Shown piece by piece: positions 8,010-16,786 of a stretch of 42,528 nucleotides of DNA (positions are counted from its first letter, which is position 1; the number at the start of each line of letters is the position of its first letter). The notes beneath the pieces are model-generated. The model was not told the origin of the DNA. It searched no databases and saw only the letters and a list, made by a program, of their open reading frames with translations. Source of the stretch: Anaerolineaceae bacterium UBA5311. GTDB lineage: Bacteria > Chloroflexota > Anaerolineae > Anaerolineales > Anaerolineaceae. The DNA is taken from positions 1-42,528 of the forward strand of contig DHRN01000034.1 of assembly GCA_002411175.1 (NCBI GenBank), written 5' to 3'. The position numbers and the translations under genes are program-made.

Positions 8010-8536
8010 TGGTCAGGAAGACTAAACGAAACTTGTTTCTGCTGATCGTCATCGCAGGAGTTGTTGTTATCCTGGATCAACTGACCAAATGGTTGATCAG
8101 GCAAAACCTGGCAATGGGTGAGGAGATTTACCCGATCTCCGCGTTTGCACCTTTCTTTCGCTTTACTTACTGGAAGAACACTGGCGCCGCCTTTGGTTTG
8201 TTCCAAAACGCGAATATCCCCCTGCTCATCATGGCGATAATTATTTCCGCTGTGATTATCCGGACCTATTTTCATATGGAGGATGAACCACTTTTATTGC
8301 GCATCAGTCTTTCAATGATGTTGGGCGGTGCGATCGGAAACATGATCGACAGGATCACACTCGGTTACGTGACAGATTTCATCGCAGTTGGTCGTTTTCC
8401 GGTTTTCAATATCGCAGATTCAAGCGTGACTGTTGGCGCGTTCCTAATGCTGCTTGCCTTTTATCTCTCAGAACGGGAAGAAAAGAAAAAAGGGGTTCAC
8501 GAAGCAGAATCCGACCAGGGACCGCAGGATGCCTGA
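8009..8536 (+). CDS. lspA: Lipoprotein signal peptidase (signal peptidase II)
   Basis: A 175-residue inner-membrane aspartyl protease that cleaves signal peptides of prolipoproteins. Four hydrophobic segments are visible (about 8-25, 68-86, 98-115, 135-153). The catalytic aspartates are Asp114 in GNMIDR and Asp137 in FNIADS. The conserved early 'LDQLTKW' and 'WKNTGAAFGL' motifs are present. The hydrophilic tail from about 154 is charged (SEREEKKK...). The ATG overlaps the ileS stop (TGATG), so it is translationally coupled, and its own stop overlaps the next gene by 8 bases. It would process lipoproteins such as that encoded at 25133. Confidence 0.95.
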   Translation: MVRKTKRNLFLLIVIAGVVVILDQLTKWLIRQNLAMGEEIYPISAFAPFFRFTYWKNTGAAFGLFQNANIPLLIMAIIISAVIIRTYFHMEDEPLLLRISLSMMLGGAIGNMIDRITLGYVTDFIAVGRFPVFNIADSSVTVGAFLMLLAFYLSEREEKKKGVHEAESDQGPQDA

Positions 8537-9449
8537 AACCATCAGTCTTACTTATCAGGAAGCCCAGCCAATGCGCCTGGATAAGTACCTTGCCGGGCAA
8601 ATTGCACAGGTCTCGCGGATGAAGCTCCAGGAGATGATCCTGGGTGGCTCGGTTCAGGTAAACGGGAAGATAATTAAAAAAGTGGCTTTCAAAATAGAGC
8701 AGGGCGACAAAATTGAAGTTTTTTTGGAATTGCCCGAGGAGGCGGTCCTCGTGGAACAACAAATTGAACTTGATGTGATCCATAAGGACGAAAATGTGAT
8801 CGTTGTCAACAAGCCAGCCGGCATTGTTGTCCATCCCGGGGCTGGAAACGCACAAAACACACTCGTAAACGCCCTGATATACCATTGGAACGAAATCGCA
8901 TCTGTTGGGGAAGCGAACCGACCCGGGATTGTGCATCGGCTGGACAAGGAAACTTCGGGCGTGATGATCGTCGCCCGCAATACAAGCGCTTATGAATGGC
9001 TGGTGAAAGAATTTAAAAATCGCAAACCGCAAAAAACTTACCTTGCGCTTGTTGATGGCGCTCCTCCAACCCCTACAGGGAGGATTGAGACGCGTATTGG
9101 CAGGGACGAGAAACATCGCCAGAGGATGAGCGTGACTTACGGTCAGGCTGGACGCAAGGCGATCACGGAATATTTCACCAGTAAGGCATACAAAGACCAT
9201 ACACTCCTGGAGGTGAACCCCCTGAGCGGACGCACACACCAAATCAGGGTGCACCTGGCTTATTTAGGCTGCCCGGTGACCGGTGATACTGTCTATGGCA
9301 GGAGGCGAAAGACTATTGAAATTGAGCGCTTCTTTCTTCACGCCTACCGGCTCTCAATTCGCTTGCCTGGGGATAGCCAGGATAGCGAATTCACCGCTCC
9401 ACTTCCAGAAGACTTAAAATCTGTACTAAAAAACTTGGAAAGAGAATGA
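8529..9449 (+). CDS. RluA-family 23S rRNA pseudouridine synthase
   Basis: A 306-residue RluC/RluD-type enzyme that converts uridines in large-subunit rRNA to pseudouridine. An N-terminal S4 RNA-binding domain (about 15-75, 'MRLDKYLAGQIAQVSRMKLQEMI') is followed by the catalytic domain with HRLDKETSG (catalytic Asp139), 'VNKPAGIVVHPG' and 'LLEVNPLSGRTHQIRVHLAYLG'. An upstream in-frame codon at 8454 would add 25 residues lying within lspA. I prefer ATG 8529 because the protein then starts at 'MPETISLTYQ', as relatives do. It follows ileS-lspA in the same transcript, a common lspA-rluD order. Confidence 0.93.
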   Translation: MPETISLTYQEAQPMRLDKYLAGQIAQVSRMKLQEMILGGSVQVNGKIIKKVAFKIEQGDKIEVFLELPEEAVLVEQQIELDVIHKDENVIVVNKPAGIVVHPGAGNAQNTLVNALIYHWNEIASVGEANRPGIVHRLDKETSGVMIVARNTSAYEWLVKEFKNRKPQKTYLALVDGAPPTPTGRIETRIGRDEKHRQRMSVTYGQAGRKAITEYFTSKAYKDHTLLEVNPLSGRTHQIRVHLAYLGCPVTGDTVYGRRRKTIEIERFFLHAYRLSIRLPGDSQDSEFTAPLPEDLKSVLKNLERE

Positions 9450-9450
9450 G

Positions 9451-10491
9451 ATGAAAATTTACGACTTTCGTTCTGATACCGTTACCCATCCAACTCCTGA
9501 AATGCGAGCCGCGATGGCAGCCGCGCCGGTTGGGGACGATGTTTATGGTGAAGACCCAACAGTGAACCACCTGGAAGCTATGGCTGCGAAACTCATGGGT
9601 AAAGAAGCCGGTTTGTTGGTAACTTCCGGCACACAGGGCAACCTTACGGCTGTATTGGCTGCCTGTGATCGCGGAGACGAAGTAGTTATGGGAAAACAGG
9701 GTCATACATTCCTGCATGAAGCCGGCGGGGTTTCTGTTTTGGGAGGGGTGGTGATTCATACAATTCCCAATCAGGGTGATGGCTCGCTGGCTTTGGAAGA
9801 TATTCGTGGGGCGATGCGTTTTCCGGGGGATCCCCATGAACCGATCTCCAAAATGGTCATTGTGGAAAACACCCAAAACGCTTGCGGTGGCAAAGCGCTG
9901 AGCATGGGCTATATGAATTCTGTTGGCAGCCTGGCAGACGAGCTTGGTCTGTTTTATCACGTTGATGGAGCGCGAATTTTCAATGCGGCAGTTGCTCAGA
10001 AAGTTTCAACCTCAGAATTATTGGAATCTGCTGACAGCGTTACTTTTTGTCTGAGCAAGGGCTTATGCGCACCGGTTGGATCGGTGTTGTGCGGGTCTGA
10101 AGAATTTATTCATCGCGCGAGGCGCATCCGCAAACTGCTTGGTGGAGGAATGCGCCAGGCTGGCGTGATCGCAGCCGCGGGGATCGTGGCGCTCGAGAAG
10201 ATGGTTGAACGCCTGGCAGCAGACCATCAGCGTGCCACAGTCCTGGCTGAAGGGCTGGCAGATATTCCCGGCGTTGTTTTGACCAAGGGCTCTCCCAATA
10301 CGAACATGGTCTTTTTTCGGCTCGATCAGGCACTTGGGGTCAGTCATCTCGAACTAATTCAGGCAATGGAAGAACGGAATGTGTTGATTAATGATACGAA
10401 TGATGGTGAGATTCGCCTGGTAACGCATTACGATGTTGGCGATGAGGCTATCGAGGCATGTTTACAATCGGTGAGGGCGATTTTAACGTAG
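9451..10491 (+). CDS. ltaE: Low-specificity L-threonine aldolase
   Basis: A 346-residue fold-type I PLP enzyme cleaving L-threonine or allo-threonine to glycine and acetaldehyde. The opening 'DFRSDTVTHPTPEMR' and 'GDDVYGEDPTVNHLE' are family signatures. His85 (QGHTFLHE) is the substrate-site histidine, VDGAR gives the cofactor-binding Asp172, and Lys203 in FCLSKGLCAPVGS is the PLP lysine. It starts one base after the RluA-family stop, so it ends the ileS-lspA-RluA-ltaE operon. AGAGAATGAG upstream is only a weak ribosome site, consistent with coupling. Confidence 0.94.
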   Translation: MKIYDFRSDTVTHPTPEMRAAMAAAPVGDDVYGEDPTVNHLEAMAAKLMGKEAGLLVTSGTQGNLTAVLAACDRGDEVVMGKQGHTFLHEAGGVSVLGGVVIHTIPNQGDGSLALEDIRGAMRFPGDPHEPISKMVIVENTQNACGGKALSMGYMNSVGSLADELGLFYHVDGARIFNAAVAQKVSTSELLESADSVTFCLSKGLCAPVGSVLCGSEEFIHRARRIRKLLGGGMRQAGVIAAAGIVALEKMVERLAADHQRATVLAEGLADIPGVVLTKGSPNTNMVFFRLDQALGVSHLELIQAMEERNVLINDTNDGEIRLVTHYDVGDEAIEACLQSVRAILT

Positions 10492-10875
10492 AAGCTGAGT
10501 TTTCATTTTCCAAAATTGACCTGATTTCAATGAGGAATAAGGTGTTTTTCAGTAAACTGAAACGAGGAACTCAGCAGATTGGCTGATTTCGTAAAATTAT
10601 CGTAGGGAACGAGGTTTAACTCCTTCCGGCAAAGCCATCTTATTGTAGGGAACGCGGCTTGTCCCGTTCTGGCGAAGCCATCTTTTCGTTTGGAACATTG
10701 TCATGATGCCGGGAGCGATGCGGGCAGTACTCAACCCCCTCTCTAACGAGCCGAGGTTGGGAAACTATCAGGACACTAAAATGAGGAACTCAGGTATTTG
10801 AAAATCGGCAAGAATTATTTTGAATTAAAACCAAATATGGCATGGAATTTGTACAGTTTATTTCAGGGAGCCTTC
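10492..10875. repeat. Intergenic repeats bounded by 19-base direct repeats
   Basis: No gene is supported. Two GTAGGGAACG-type repeat units, reversed relative to those at 86-165, occupy 10601-10640 and 10645-10683. A direct repeat ACTRAAAYGAGGAACTCAG flanks them: GAGGAACTCAG is at 10564-10574 and again at 10783-10793. The first copy also forms an imperfect inverted pair with GCTGAGTTTTCATTTTC just after ltaE (10495-10511). This may be the ltaE transcript end, though no T run follows. GGGAG at 10866-10870 is the ribosome site of the next gene. Confidence 0.65.
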
Positions 10876-12969
10876 ATGCGAAACAAAAAACCATTGATCG
10901 GACTTATCTTGCTTATCGCCAGCCTGGTAGCTTTTTTGTGGCTTGGTTTACGTTTTAGCGCTATTGCGGGAGCAATTGATCAAAACACAGCGAGTTGGTG
11001 GCAGTATCTGCCCCTGGTGTTGAGACAATACTCCTCTACTCAGACGCCTACACCTGTTGTTCCCACTCCGGTTGGTCCGGTCGGAGGGACCTTTACCTCA
11101 CTCGCAGTTGACCCAAACCAAAATGACAATATCTATGCGGGACACTTTGGCAGCGGTGTTTATAAAAGTTTTGACCAGGGCAATACCTGGTACGCAAAAA
11201 GCAATGGGTTAGGAAACCGAACAATCCAATCACTGGCAGCACACCCTACCAATACTGACATCGTCTATGCAGGCACGTACGGGGGAGGTGTGTATAAATC
11301 GATCAGCGCCGGCGAAAGTTGGTTCGCGTCAAATGGCGGAGTGCTTCGCAACCATATCATTTATGACATCGAAATAGACCCAACAAATACCAACAGAATT
11401 TATGTCACCACCCGGATTGGAGGGAATCATGCGGGATATGTTTATAAGAGTACAAACGCAGGCGCCTCCTGGAGTTTACTTATAAAAGGTAATTTTTATA
11501 ACAGCCCTGATTATTTTTATGACATAGAAATCGACCCATTCAATTCAAATGTGCTTTATCTAAGCAGTCATGAACATGGTTTCTATAAAAGCACGAACGC
11601 CGGGCAGTCATTTTATGAAATTAATTACGGCGTCACAGACCTGTCCGCCCGGAGTATGACAACCGACACGGCGCATTCCGGGTTAGTCTATGGCGGTGTC
11701 TGGCATGGGAGCGGCATTTACCGCAGCTGGACAGGTGGGTCGGGTTGGACGCAAAACAGTTATGGCTTGCCAATTGACGTGCGCATAATGGATACCTACG
11801 TTGACCCCTTTGGAAGAATGCAAAAACGAGTTTTTTCCTGTACTTACGGGAATGGATTGTATAGTTCGGACGATTTTGCCCAGAACTGGGTTTCACGCGG
11901 TCTGACTGGTCAGCGAATCTATGACTTGTTGATCACTGATGGGAACCCCCAACGTTGGTATGCTGCCACGGAAACGAACGGAATTTTCCGTTCGAATACC
12001 TACGGAGCCAACTGGAACACAATCATGGCAGATCTCAACCTCAATGCCATCACCTCATTGGCAGGAGATGGAAGCCACCAATACGCTGCAGTTTTCGGGA
12101 AGGGGGTTTACCAACTGGAGCAGGGTGGTTTTTCCTGGTCGGAAATTGTTCCACCGCTCGAAGATAAGATGGTGCTGGACCTCGCGATTGTCGATGATTC
12201 AGTAATAATTTTGACTGATACGGGCTTGTACCTCCAATCTGGGGAGGGTTTTCTGAGGCTTGATTTTCCCACCTCAAATAGTGTGCCAGACCTGGAAACG
12301 TCAACTCAGTTGTCCGAAAAAGTAGGGGTTCCACCGGAAATGCTGCAGATGAGAATGAATTTGTCCGAGAATCAAGAGCCGGAGCATGGATTCTTCGTCA
12401 CCCCTCACAAACTGGAAGTTTTCGACTCCAAAATTTACTTACTGACCCTGGATGACGGGCTCTATTTGCGCGTAGACGATGGCTGGGAGCAGGTCGGGTT
12501 TGCGGGGATGAACGCTGCCGCGCTTGGTTGGGATGAAAAAGGTGGCAGTATGTTAGCGTCTGTTTGCGGGCAAGGCGATAGCTGCATGGCGTTCTATCAT
12601 GCCGGGGACGAATGGCTGCCGGCGGACCAGGGGCTGGATGGGAGCAGGATTAATGATTTTCTCTTCACGGGAGGTGATTTAATTGCTGCGGCTGAAACGG
12701 GGATTTTTGTTTGGGAAGGCGATAGCCAAACCTGGGTACGCGCTTATATTTCCAGTGAACCCATGCTCTCATTGACCCAGTCTGATTGCAACCTGGCAGC
12801 TGGAGGTGTTGGCATGCTGATATATAGCAGTGATTGTGGTAAGACCTGGGAGCAGGTTACACTGGGGGACCCCTGGCATTATCAGGCTCTCGTTTTTGTG
12901 AGCGGAAAACCAGGTCGATTAATTTTGGGTACACGCGAAATCGGGGCGTCTTTGATTGATGTCAAATAG
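10876..12969 (+). CDS. Membrane-anchored Asp-box (BNR) beta-propeller protein
   Basis: A 697-residue protein. I chose ATG 10876, with GGGAG five bases upstream, over an earlier in-frame codon at 10798 that adds an unlikely hydrophilic N-terminus. Residues 6-27 are a hydrophobic anchor or uncleaved signal. They are followed by 'WWQYLPLVLR' and a Thr/Pro stalk (TPTPVVPTP), a layout common in secreted Anaerolineae proteins. From about 70 to 400, Asp-box motifs of the SxDxGxTW type repeat (FDQGNTW, ISAGESW, TNAGASW, TNAGQSF, TYGANW), as in sortilin/sialidase-type beta-propellers. A second, more divergent repeat set runs to the C-terminus. It is probably extracellular and may bind glycans or proteins. 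No catalytic residues are evident. Confidence 0.8.
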   Translation: MRNKKPLIGLILLIASLVAFLWLGLRFSAIAGAIDQNTASWWQYLPLVLRQYSSTQTPTPVVPTPVGPVGGTFTSLAVDPNQNDNIYAGHFGSGVYKSFDQGNTWYAKSNGLGNRTIQSLAAHPTNTDIVYAGTYGGGVYKSISAGESWFASNGGVLRNHIIYDIEIDPTNTNRIYVTTRIGGNHAGYVYKSTNAGASWSLLIKGNFYNSPDYFYDIEIDPFNSNVLYLSSHEHGFYKSTNAGQSFYEINYGVTDLSARSMTTDTAHSGLVYGGVWHGSGIYRSWTGGSGWTQNSYGLPIDVRIMDTYVDPFGRMQKRVFSCTYGNGLYSSDDFAQNWVSRGLTGQRIYDLLITDGNPQRWYAATETNGIFRSNTYGANWNTIMADLNLNAITSLAGDGSHQYAAVFGKGVYQLEQGGFSWSEIVPPLEDKMVLDLAIVDDSVIILTDTGLYLQSGEGFLRLDFPTSNSVPDLETSTQLSEKVGVPPEMLQMRMNLSENQEPEHGFFVTPHKLEVFDSKIYLLTLDDGLYLRVDDGWEQVGFAGMNAAALGWDEKGGSMLASVCGQGDSCMAFYHAGDEWLPADQGLDGSRINDFLFTGGDLIAAAETGIFVWEGDSQTWVRAYISSEPMLSLTQSDCNLAAGGVGMLIYSSDCGKTWEQVTLGDPWHYQALVFVSGKPGRLILGTREIGASLIDVK

Positions 12970-13039
12970 TACAAGAGATTGTTATTTTGCCGACGATTGA
13001 AACCTTTTGTGTTATAACCACTGGGAAAACCGAGGGATT

Positions 13040-14446
13040 ATGATAATCGTGATGTCAGACTTACACTTTGCCGATTCGAGTTCATTTAGCCTGGATGGGC
13101 ACGAGTATAACCATAACCTGCCTGCTGAAGTGTACTCCTCCTTCTTTCATGAAGTCGAAGAGTTTATTCATAGCAGTATGATTGAAAAGATTGACCTGGT
13201 TTTAGCTGGTGACATTTTCGAAATAACCCGGAATCCGCTTTGGCTGAAAGACCACCTGCGCCCTTATCTTCATAATGACGAAATTATTGAAGGAGGCGAA
13301 GCTGAAGCCCGCATCCTGGAAATTATTGAGGCGATCAATCGCGATGAACGCGTCCACGCGACCCTGGAATTGTTCCGGAATTTGGGCGATTTTTTTGCGA
13401 AACCGGTGCAGATCCACTTCGTACCTGGAAACCACGACCGCCTGGCGAACGCCAGCGCTGAAATCCGGAAACGCATCCAGGAGTTGTTGGGGCTCGAAGC
13501 TAACGGAGAGGTATTCGAAAATCAATTTATTCATTACGGTAACGGAGAGCCTCGGGTGGTCATCAGGCATGGTCATGAGTATGACCGCTCCAATTTTAGT
13601 GCTAATCTGCGCACATGGTCAGAAATTCCCCTAAAAATTGACAAAAGTCATTACGATAAACCAGTTTTAGGCGATATTGTTACTATCGAAATTGCCGCCA
13701 AGCTGCCTTTTGCTTTCAGGGAGCACTATAGCGATGCTGAGATCCTTTCCAGGGACGAACTTATGGTCATCTACAAACGTCTGATTGATTTTGACAATGT
13801 GCGTCCAGCCAATGCCCTGGTCAATTTTTTGTTCACCACTCCCGGTATGCGCAAGAGAGACGTTTGGGAATACATCGAACCAGCAATGGTCAAAATGCTT
13901 GACGACCTCGCTTTCAACCCCAGGATCGGACCCAGCCTGATTGATTTTGGACACCTCAGAGGAGCTTCCGCGTTTACATTGCGATCGGTTTTAAGCATGC
14001 GGCTCTGGCGGTTTGGCTTGCCCTTCTGGTTGATAAAGGCGCTGCTTAACCCGATTTTCAAAAAATCAAAGATCAGCAGCAACCTGGAGGTCATCTCGCG
14101 GGAGGAATGCCTGCAAGCTGAAAACTCACCAATCCGCTGCATCGTTAGCGGGCATACCCATGACGCCCTGGTTGAATTGCTTAAAGTTGAGAATGGGATT
14201 GAAACTTATTACATCAACAGCGGTACTTTCCGAAATGTGATCACATCAACGCCGAATATGGGCAGTTTTGGCAGGTTGCGTTCCAAGGCACGCGTATTGA
14301 TTTTTAAGCCCCAAGAGCGTAACCCAGAGTATGATCGGAAGACCGGCTGGTCGTTTGATTTCCACTCGCGCTACGGTTTCGGCGCTCCGTTGGAGTCAAA
14401 CAAAGCTGATGAATTGATTCATGAAAACCCGTTGGACAAACACTGA
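13040..14446 (+). CDS. Calcineurin-like metallophosphoesterase
   Basis: A 468-residue predicted cytoplasmic phosphoesterase. The five metal-binding blocks are visible: SDLHF (Asp7, His9), AGDIFE (Asp58), GNHDR (Asn131, His132), RHGHEYD and SGHTHD. I chose ATG 13040, with CGAGGGA just upstream, because the protein then opens at 'MIIVMSDLHF', the normal first strand. The middle region (about 225-330) is larger than in minimal family members. It could be a UDP-2,3-diacylglucosamine hydrolase-like or other phosphatase; the substrate is unknown. It stands alone between the propeller gene and the convergent redox operon. Confidence 0.85.
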   Translation: MIIVMSDLHFADSSSFSLDGHEYNHNLPAEVYSSFFHEVEEFIHSSMIEKIDLVLAGDIFEITRNPLWLKDHLRPYLHNDEIIEGGEAEARILEIIEAINRDERVHATLELFRNLGDFFAKPVQIHFVPGNHDRLANASAEIRKRIQELLGLEANGEVFENQFIHYGNGEPRVVIRHGHEYDRSNFSANLRTWSEIPLKIDKSHYDKPVLGDIVTIEIAAKLPFAFREHYSDAEILSRDELMVIYKRLIDFDNVRPANALVNFLFTTPGMRKRDVWEYIEPAMVKMLDDLAFNPRIGPSLIDFGHLRGASAFTLRSVLSMRLWRFGLPFWLIKALLNPIFKKSKISSNLEVISREECLQAENSPIRCIVSGHTHDALVELLKVENGIETYYINSGTFRNVITSTPNMGSFGRLRSKARVLIFKPQERNPEYDRKTGWSFDFHSRYGFGAPLESNKADELIHENPLDKH

Positions 14447-14630
14447 TCCATTACCGCAACCCCTGTTAATCTTTCATTGCGGACTTCTGTAGTGAGGAAG
14501 ACAAAATCCCGGCTGACGTAACACACCAGCGAATTGAAGTCAGTAAAGGCTTACTGGAAAATACCTGAATCGCTTCGCCCCAAAGATTGACAGGGTCCTC
14601 GAGAAAAAAAGCTTGCTCGCAAAGGAGGGA

Positions 14631-14909
14631 TTAAATCAAGCTAACCGCCCGATCGTAATCCCCTTTCCGCACATAAACAATATACGAAATTGTCGGTCGC
14701 TGCGCGTCGATATAAAGTGGCATGACAATTTGCTGATAGGTTCTTGAATCGTAATGCCTTCCGAAGGGTCCCCGTGGGTTGGAAGATTTTATCCGGTAGG
14801 GGATATTGTTGGCTTTCAGGATGTCTTCGACACGTTTAACTTCAGACGGGTCCACTTCGGTGAGCAATTTTTTTAGGAATGGGATGAACATAAACAAAGA
14901 TGAACTCAT
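14631..14909 (-). CDS. Small DUF2007-like protein at end of redox operon
   Basis: A 92-residue protein with a hydrophobic N-terminus (MSSSLFMFIPFLKKLL), then 'EVDPSEVKRVEDILKANNIPYRIKSSN'. This resembles the small 'putative signal transducing' DUF2007-type proteins, which share a 'cell-level helix then ILxxxGIPyxv' pattern. The remaining 'QQIVMPLYIDAQRPTISYIVYVRKGDYDRAV' completes an alpha/beta ferredoxin-like layout. It starts 27 bases after the polyferredoxin gene and is probably cotranscribed. GGAG lies 9 bases before the ATG. Function is unknown; the family call is tentative. Confidence 0.6.
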   Translation of the reverse strand: MSSSLFMFIPFLKKLLTEVDPSEVKRVEDILKANNIPYRIKSSNPRGPFGRHYDSRTYQQIVMPLYIDAQRPTISYIVYVRKGDYDRAVSLI

Positions 14910-14936
14910 TTACTTACACTCCAATTAATCAAAAAA

Positions 14937-15920
14937 CTATCGTTCAATTTCATCTTTTAAATAAGCTTTTGCCAACAGGTTTCCCTTCAATGCTTCGATC
15001 AGATCCGCACGCCTAAGCGCGCGTTTGCGGTCGATCTCGACCGATTTTGCCTTGTCATCAGAGAGCTTGCGCAGAGCTTCGATCCAGGCTGCGCTGGAAA
15101 CTTCACTGTGCCTGATTCGCCAGCGTTCCACAACAATCGGCAGGGTTTCTTTGTTGACCAATCTTTCCCTGGAGCGGGATAGTGTTAAGCCCTGAGATTC
15201 GAAGGTAAATGTTTCTTCTTCGTATTCCGGTTTCACCGGGCAAACCTGCATGCAGGCTCCGCACTTGATACAGTAATAATCCGCCAACACCAATTCACCC
15301 TGATCATTAATATGCAGGGCGCGCGTAGGGCAGATGTCAGCGCAAGCAAAACAATCCGGAACGCACAGATCACGCTTCAGAATAACTGATCCGACCCAGG
15401 GCTGGCGCACCTCAAAAGCTCCCTTGCTGGCAACCTCACACTGCCGGCAGTGTATGCAATTATCAAATTCCACGCGTAGCGTGTCGCGCTTCGGGTCATA
15501 CCAAATTACATCGGTCGGGCAGTTCCCGATGATAAAATCTTTAAGAGAGAAATCAAATTGCTCTCTTCGGAAGATGGTTTTTGCATCAAACTCGGGGAAC
15601 GCGCCGTATTCAATCACCGGGTTTTCGGGTTTGCCATTCACGGTCAATTCGATGGCGTGCGTTGGACAAGCTTCCACGCAGATTCCGCAGTTGACGCACT
15701 TATTCTCGTCTACATCGACAGAAGTTCTCTGCAGAATGCGACCAGCTTTCAAAACTGCCGGCACGTGGGTCAGCGCTTCTTTAGGGCAGACAATTGGGCC
15801 AATTTGACAACCAACGCATTTATCCAGGTTCCACTTCATCCAGTAATTGCGGGTGACCATGTCACGGTTGATGGTCATTTGGTGTTCATTTCGGGTCTTT
15901 TTGGGAGTTCCACGACTCAT
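14937..15920 (-). CDS. Polyferredoxin subunit of the Hdr/AOR complex
   Basis: A 327-residue electron-transfer protein with several cysteine blocks: CVGCQIGPIVCP, CVNCGICVEACP, CIHCRQC, CVPDCFACADICP and CIKCGACMQVCP. Three of these look like standard [4Fe-4S] ligand sets. The first (CxxCx6C) and third are unusual. The C-terminal 90 residues are charged and helical without recognised motifs. No signal peptide or membrane segment is seen, so it is probably cytoplasmic. AGGAG lies five bases before its ATG, and the stop of the FAD/NAD subunit is 8 bases upstream. It most likely carries electrons between the NAD(P)H module and HdrA or ferredoxin (inference). Confidence 0.85.
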   Translation of the reverse strand: MSRGTPKKTRNEHQMTINRDMVTRNYWMKWNLDKCVGCQIGPIVCPKEALTHVPAVLKAGRILQRTSVDVDENKCVNCGICVEACPTHAIELTVNGKPENPVIEYGAFPEFDAKTIFRREQFDFSLKDFIIGNCPTDVIWYDPKRDTLRVEFDNCIHCRQCEVASKGAFEVRQPWVGSVILKRDLCVPDCFACADICPTRALHINDQGELVLADYYCIKCGACMQVCPVKPEYEEETFTFESQGLTLSRSRERLVNKETLPIVVERWRIRHSEVSSAAWIEALRKLSDDKAKSVEIDRKRALRRADLIEALKGNLLAKAYLKDEIER

Positions 15921-15928
15921 AAGTGCTC

Positions 15929-16786
15929 CTAAAGGTCAGCCGGAAGCGCGTTGAGTTGAGCCAACGAGTAGACCGGTCCGTCCTTACAAATATAGGTTGG
16001 TCCGAGGTTGCAGCGCCCGCACTTGCCGAGACCGCATTTCATGCGTTTTTCCAGCGAGGTGAAGATGTTTTCGGGTGTGAAACCGAGGTCTGTCAGCGCT
16101 GGCAAGGTGAATTTGGTCATAATCGGCGGTCCGCAAACCACAGCCACAGCGTTATCGGGAGAAGGGGCAACCTGCCTGATTACATCCGGCACATAGCCGA
16201 CGTGATGCAGCCAGTTTTCCTCCGGCACGTCTATCGCCTGGTGGATTTCCATGTCATCAGTCTCATGCCAGGCAGCAAAATCGTGCTTGTACATGCACAA
16301 TCCGGAGGTGCGCGTGCCATAGATCAGCGTGAGTTTGCCGTAATCGTCACGGTGGTTCTCGTGGTGAACATGCTTTGTCAGCGCGTAAAGTGTCGAAAAA
16401 GCACAGCCTCCGCCAATAATCACCAGGTTCTTCCCTTGCCAGCCATCCATAGGAAAGCCGTTGCCCAGCGGACCGCGCATGCCAACGGCATCGCCGGCGG
16501 TTAATTTGTGAAGAGCCGAAGTCACACTGCCGACGTTTTGAGCAGTGAAACGCACGAAGTCACCTTCCCAGGCAGCGCTGGCGACACCCAATGCAGATTC
16601 GCCCTTCCCAGCTATTGAGAGCAGGCAGAACTGACCAGGGTTGAAGGCTGCGAAAAACGCCTGGCTGTCTTCGGTGTAATCAAAACTTAACTCGAGCGTT
16701 TTCAGCGATCGGTCAGTAGACTCGTAATAAGCACGCAAAACGTGCATGGGGGTTGGGGTATAGAGGCTGCGTCCGTTAGCTCGCAT
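15929..16786 (-). CDS. FAD/NAD(P)-binding oxidoreductase subunit (sulfhydrogenase gamma / FlxA-like)
   Basis: A 285-residue ferredoxin-reductase-type flavoprotein. It has an N-terminal FAD-binding barrel ('FNPGQFCLLSI', 'GMRGPLGNGFPM'), then an NAD(P)-binding domain ('LVIIGGGCAFSTLYAL', 'LTLIYGTRTSGLCMY', 'VVCGPPIMTKFTLPAL'). It ends with the [2Fe-2S] motif CGLGKCGRCNLG...YICKDGPVYS. This layout matches the gamma subunit of sulfhydrogenases, dihydroorotate dehydrogenase B electron-transfer subunits and FlxA of Flx-Hdr complexes. It is the probable NAD(P)H entry or exit point of the complex. It overlaps the beta-like gene by 11 bases and has GAGG six bases before ATG. Confidence 0.9.
   Translation of the reverse strand: MRANGRSLYTPTPMHVLRAYYESTDRSLKTLELSFDYTEDSQAFFAAFNPGQFCLLSIAGKGESALGVASAAWEGDFVRFTAQNVGSVTSALHKLTAGDAVGMRGPLGNGFPMDGWQGKNLVIIGGGCAFSTLYALTKHVHHENHRDDYGKLTLIYGTRTSGLCMYKHDFAAWHETDDMEIHQAIDVPEENWLHHVGYVPDVIRQVAPSPDNAVAVVCGPPIMTKFTLPALTDLGFTPENIFTSLEKRMKCGLGKCGRCNLGPTYICKDGPVYSLAQLNALPADL

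Noticed and set aside
10798..10875. Earlier start for the beta-propeller protein.
   Set aside because: It would bury the signal anchor behind 26 hydrophilic residues, whereas GGGAG precedes ATG 10876.
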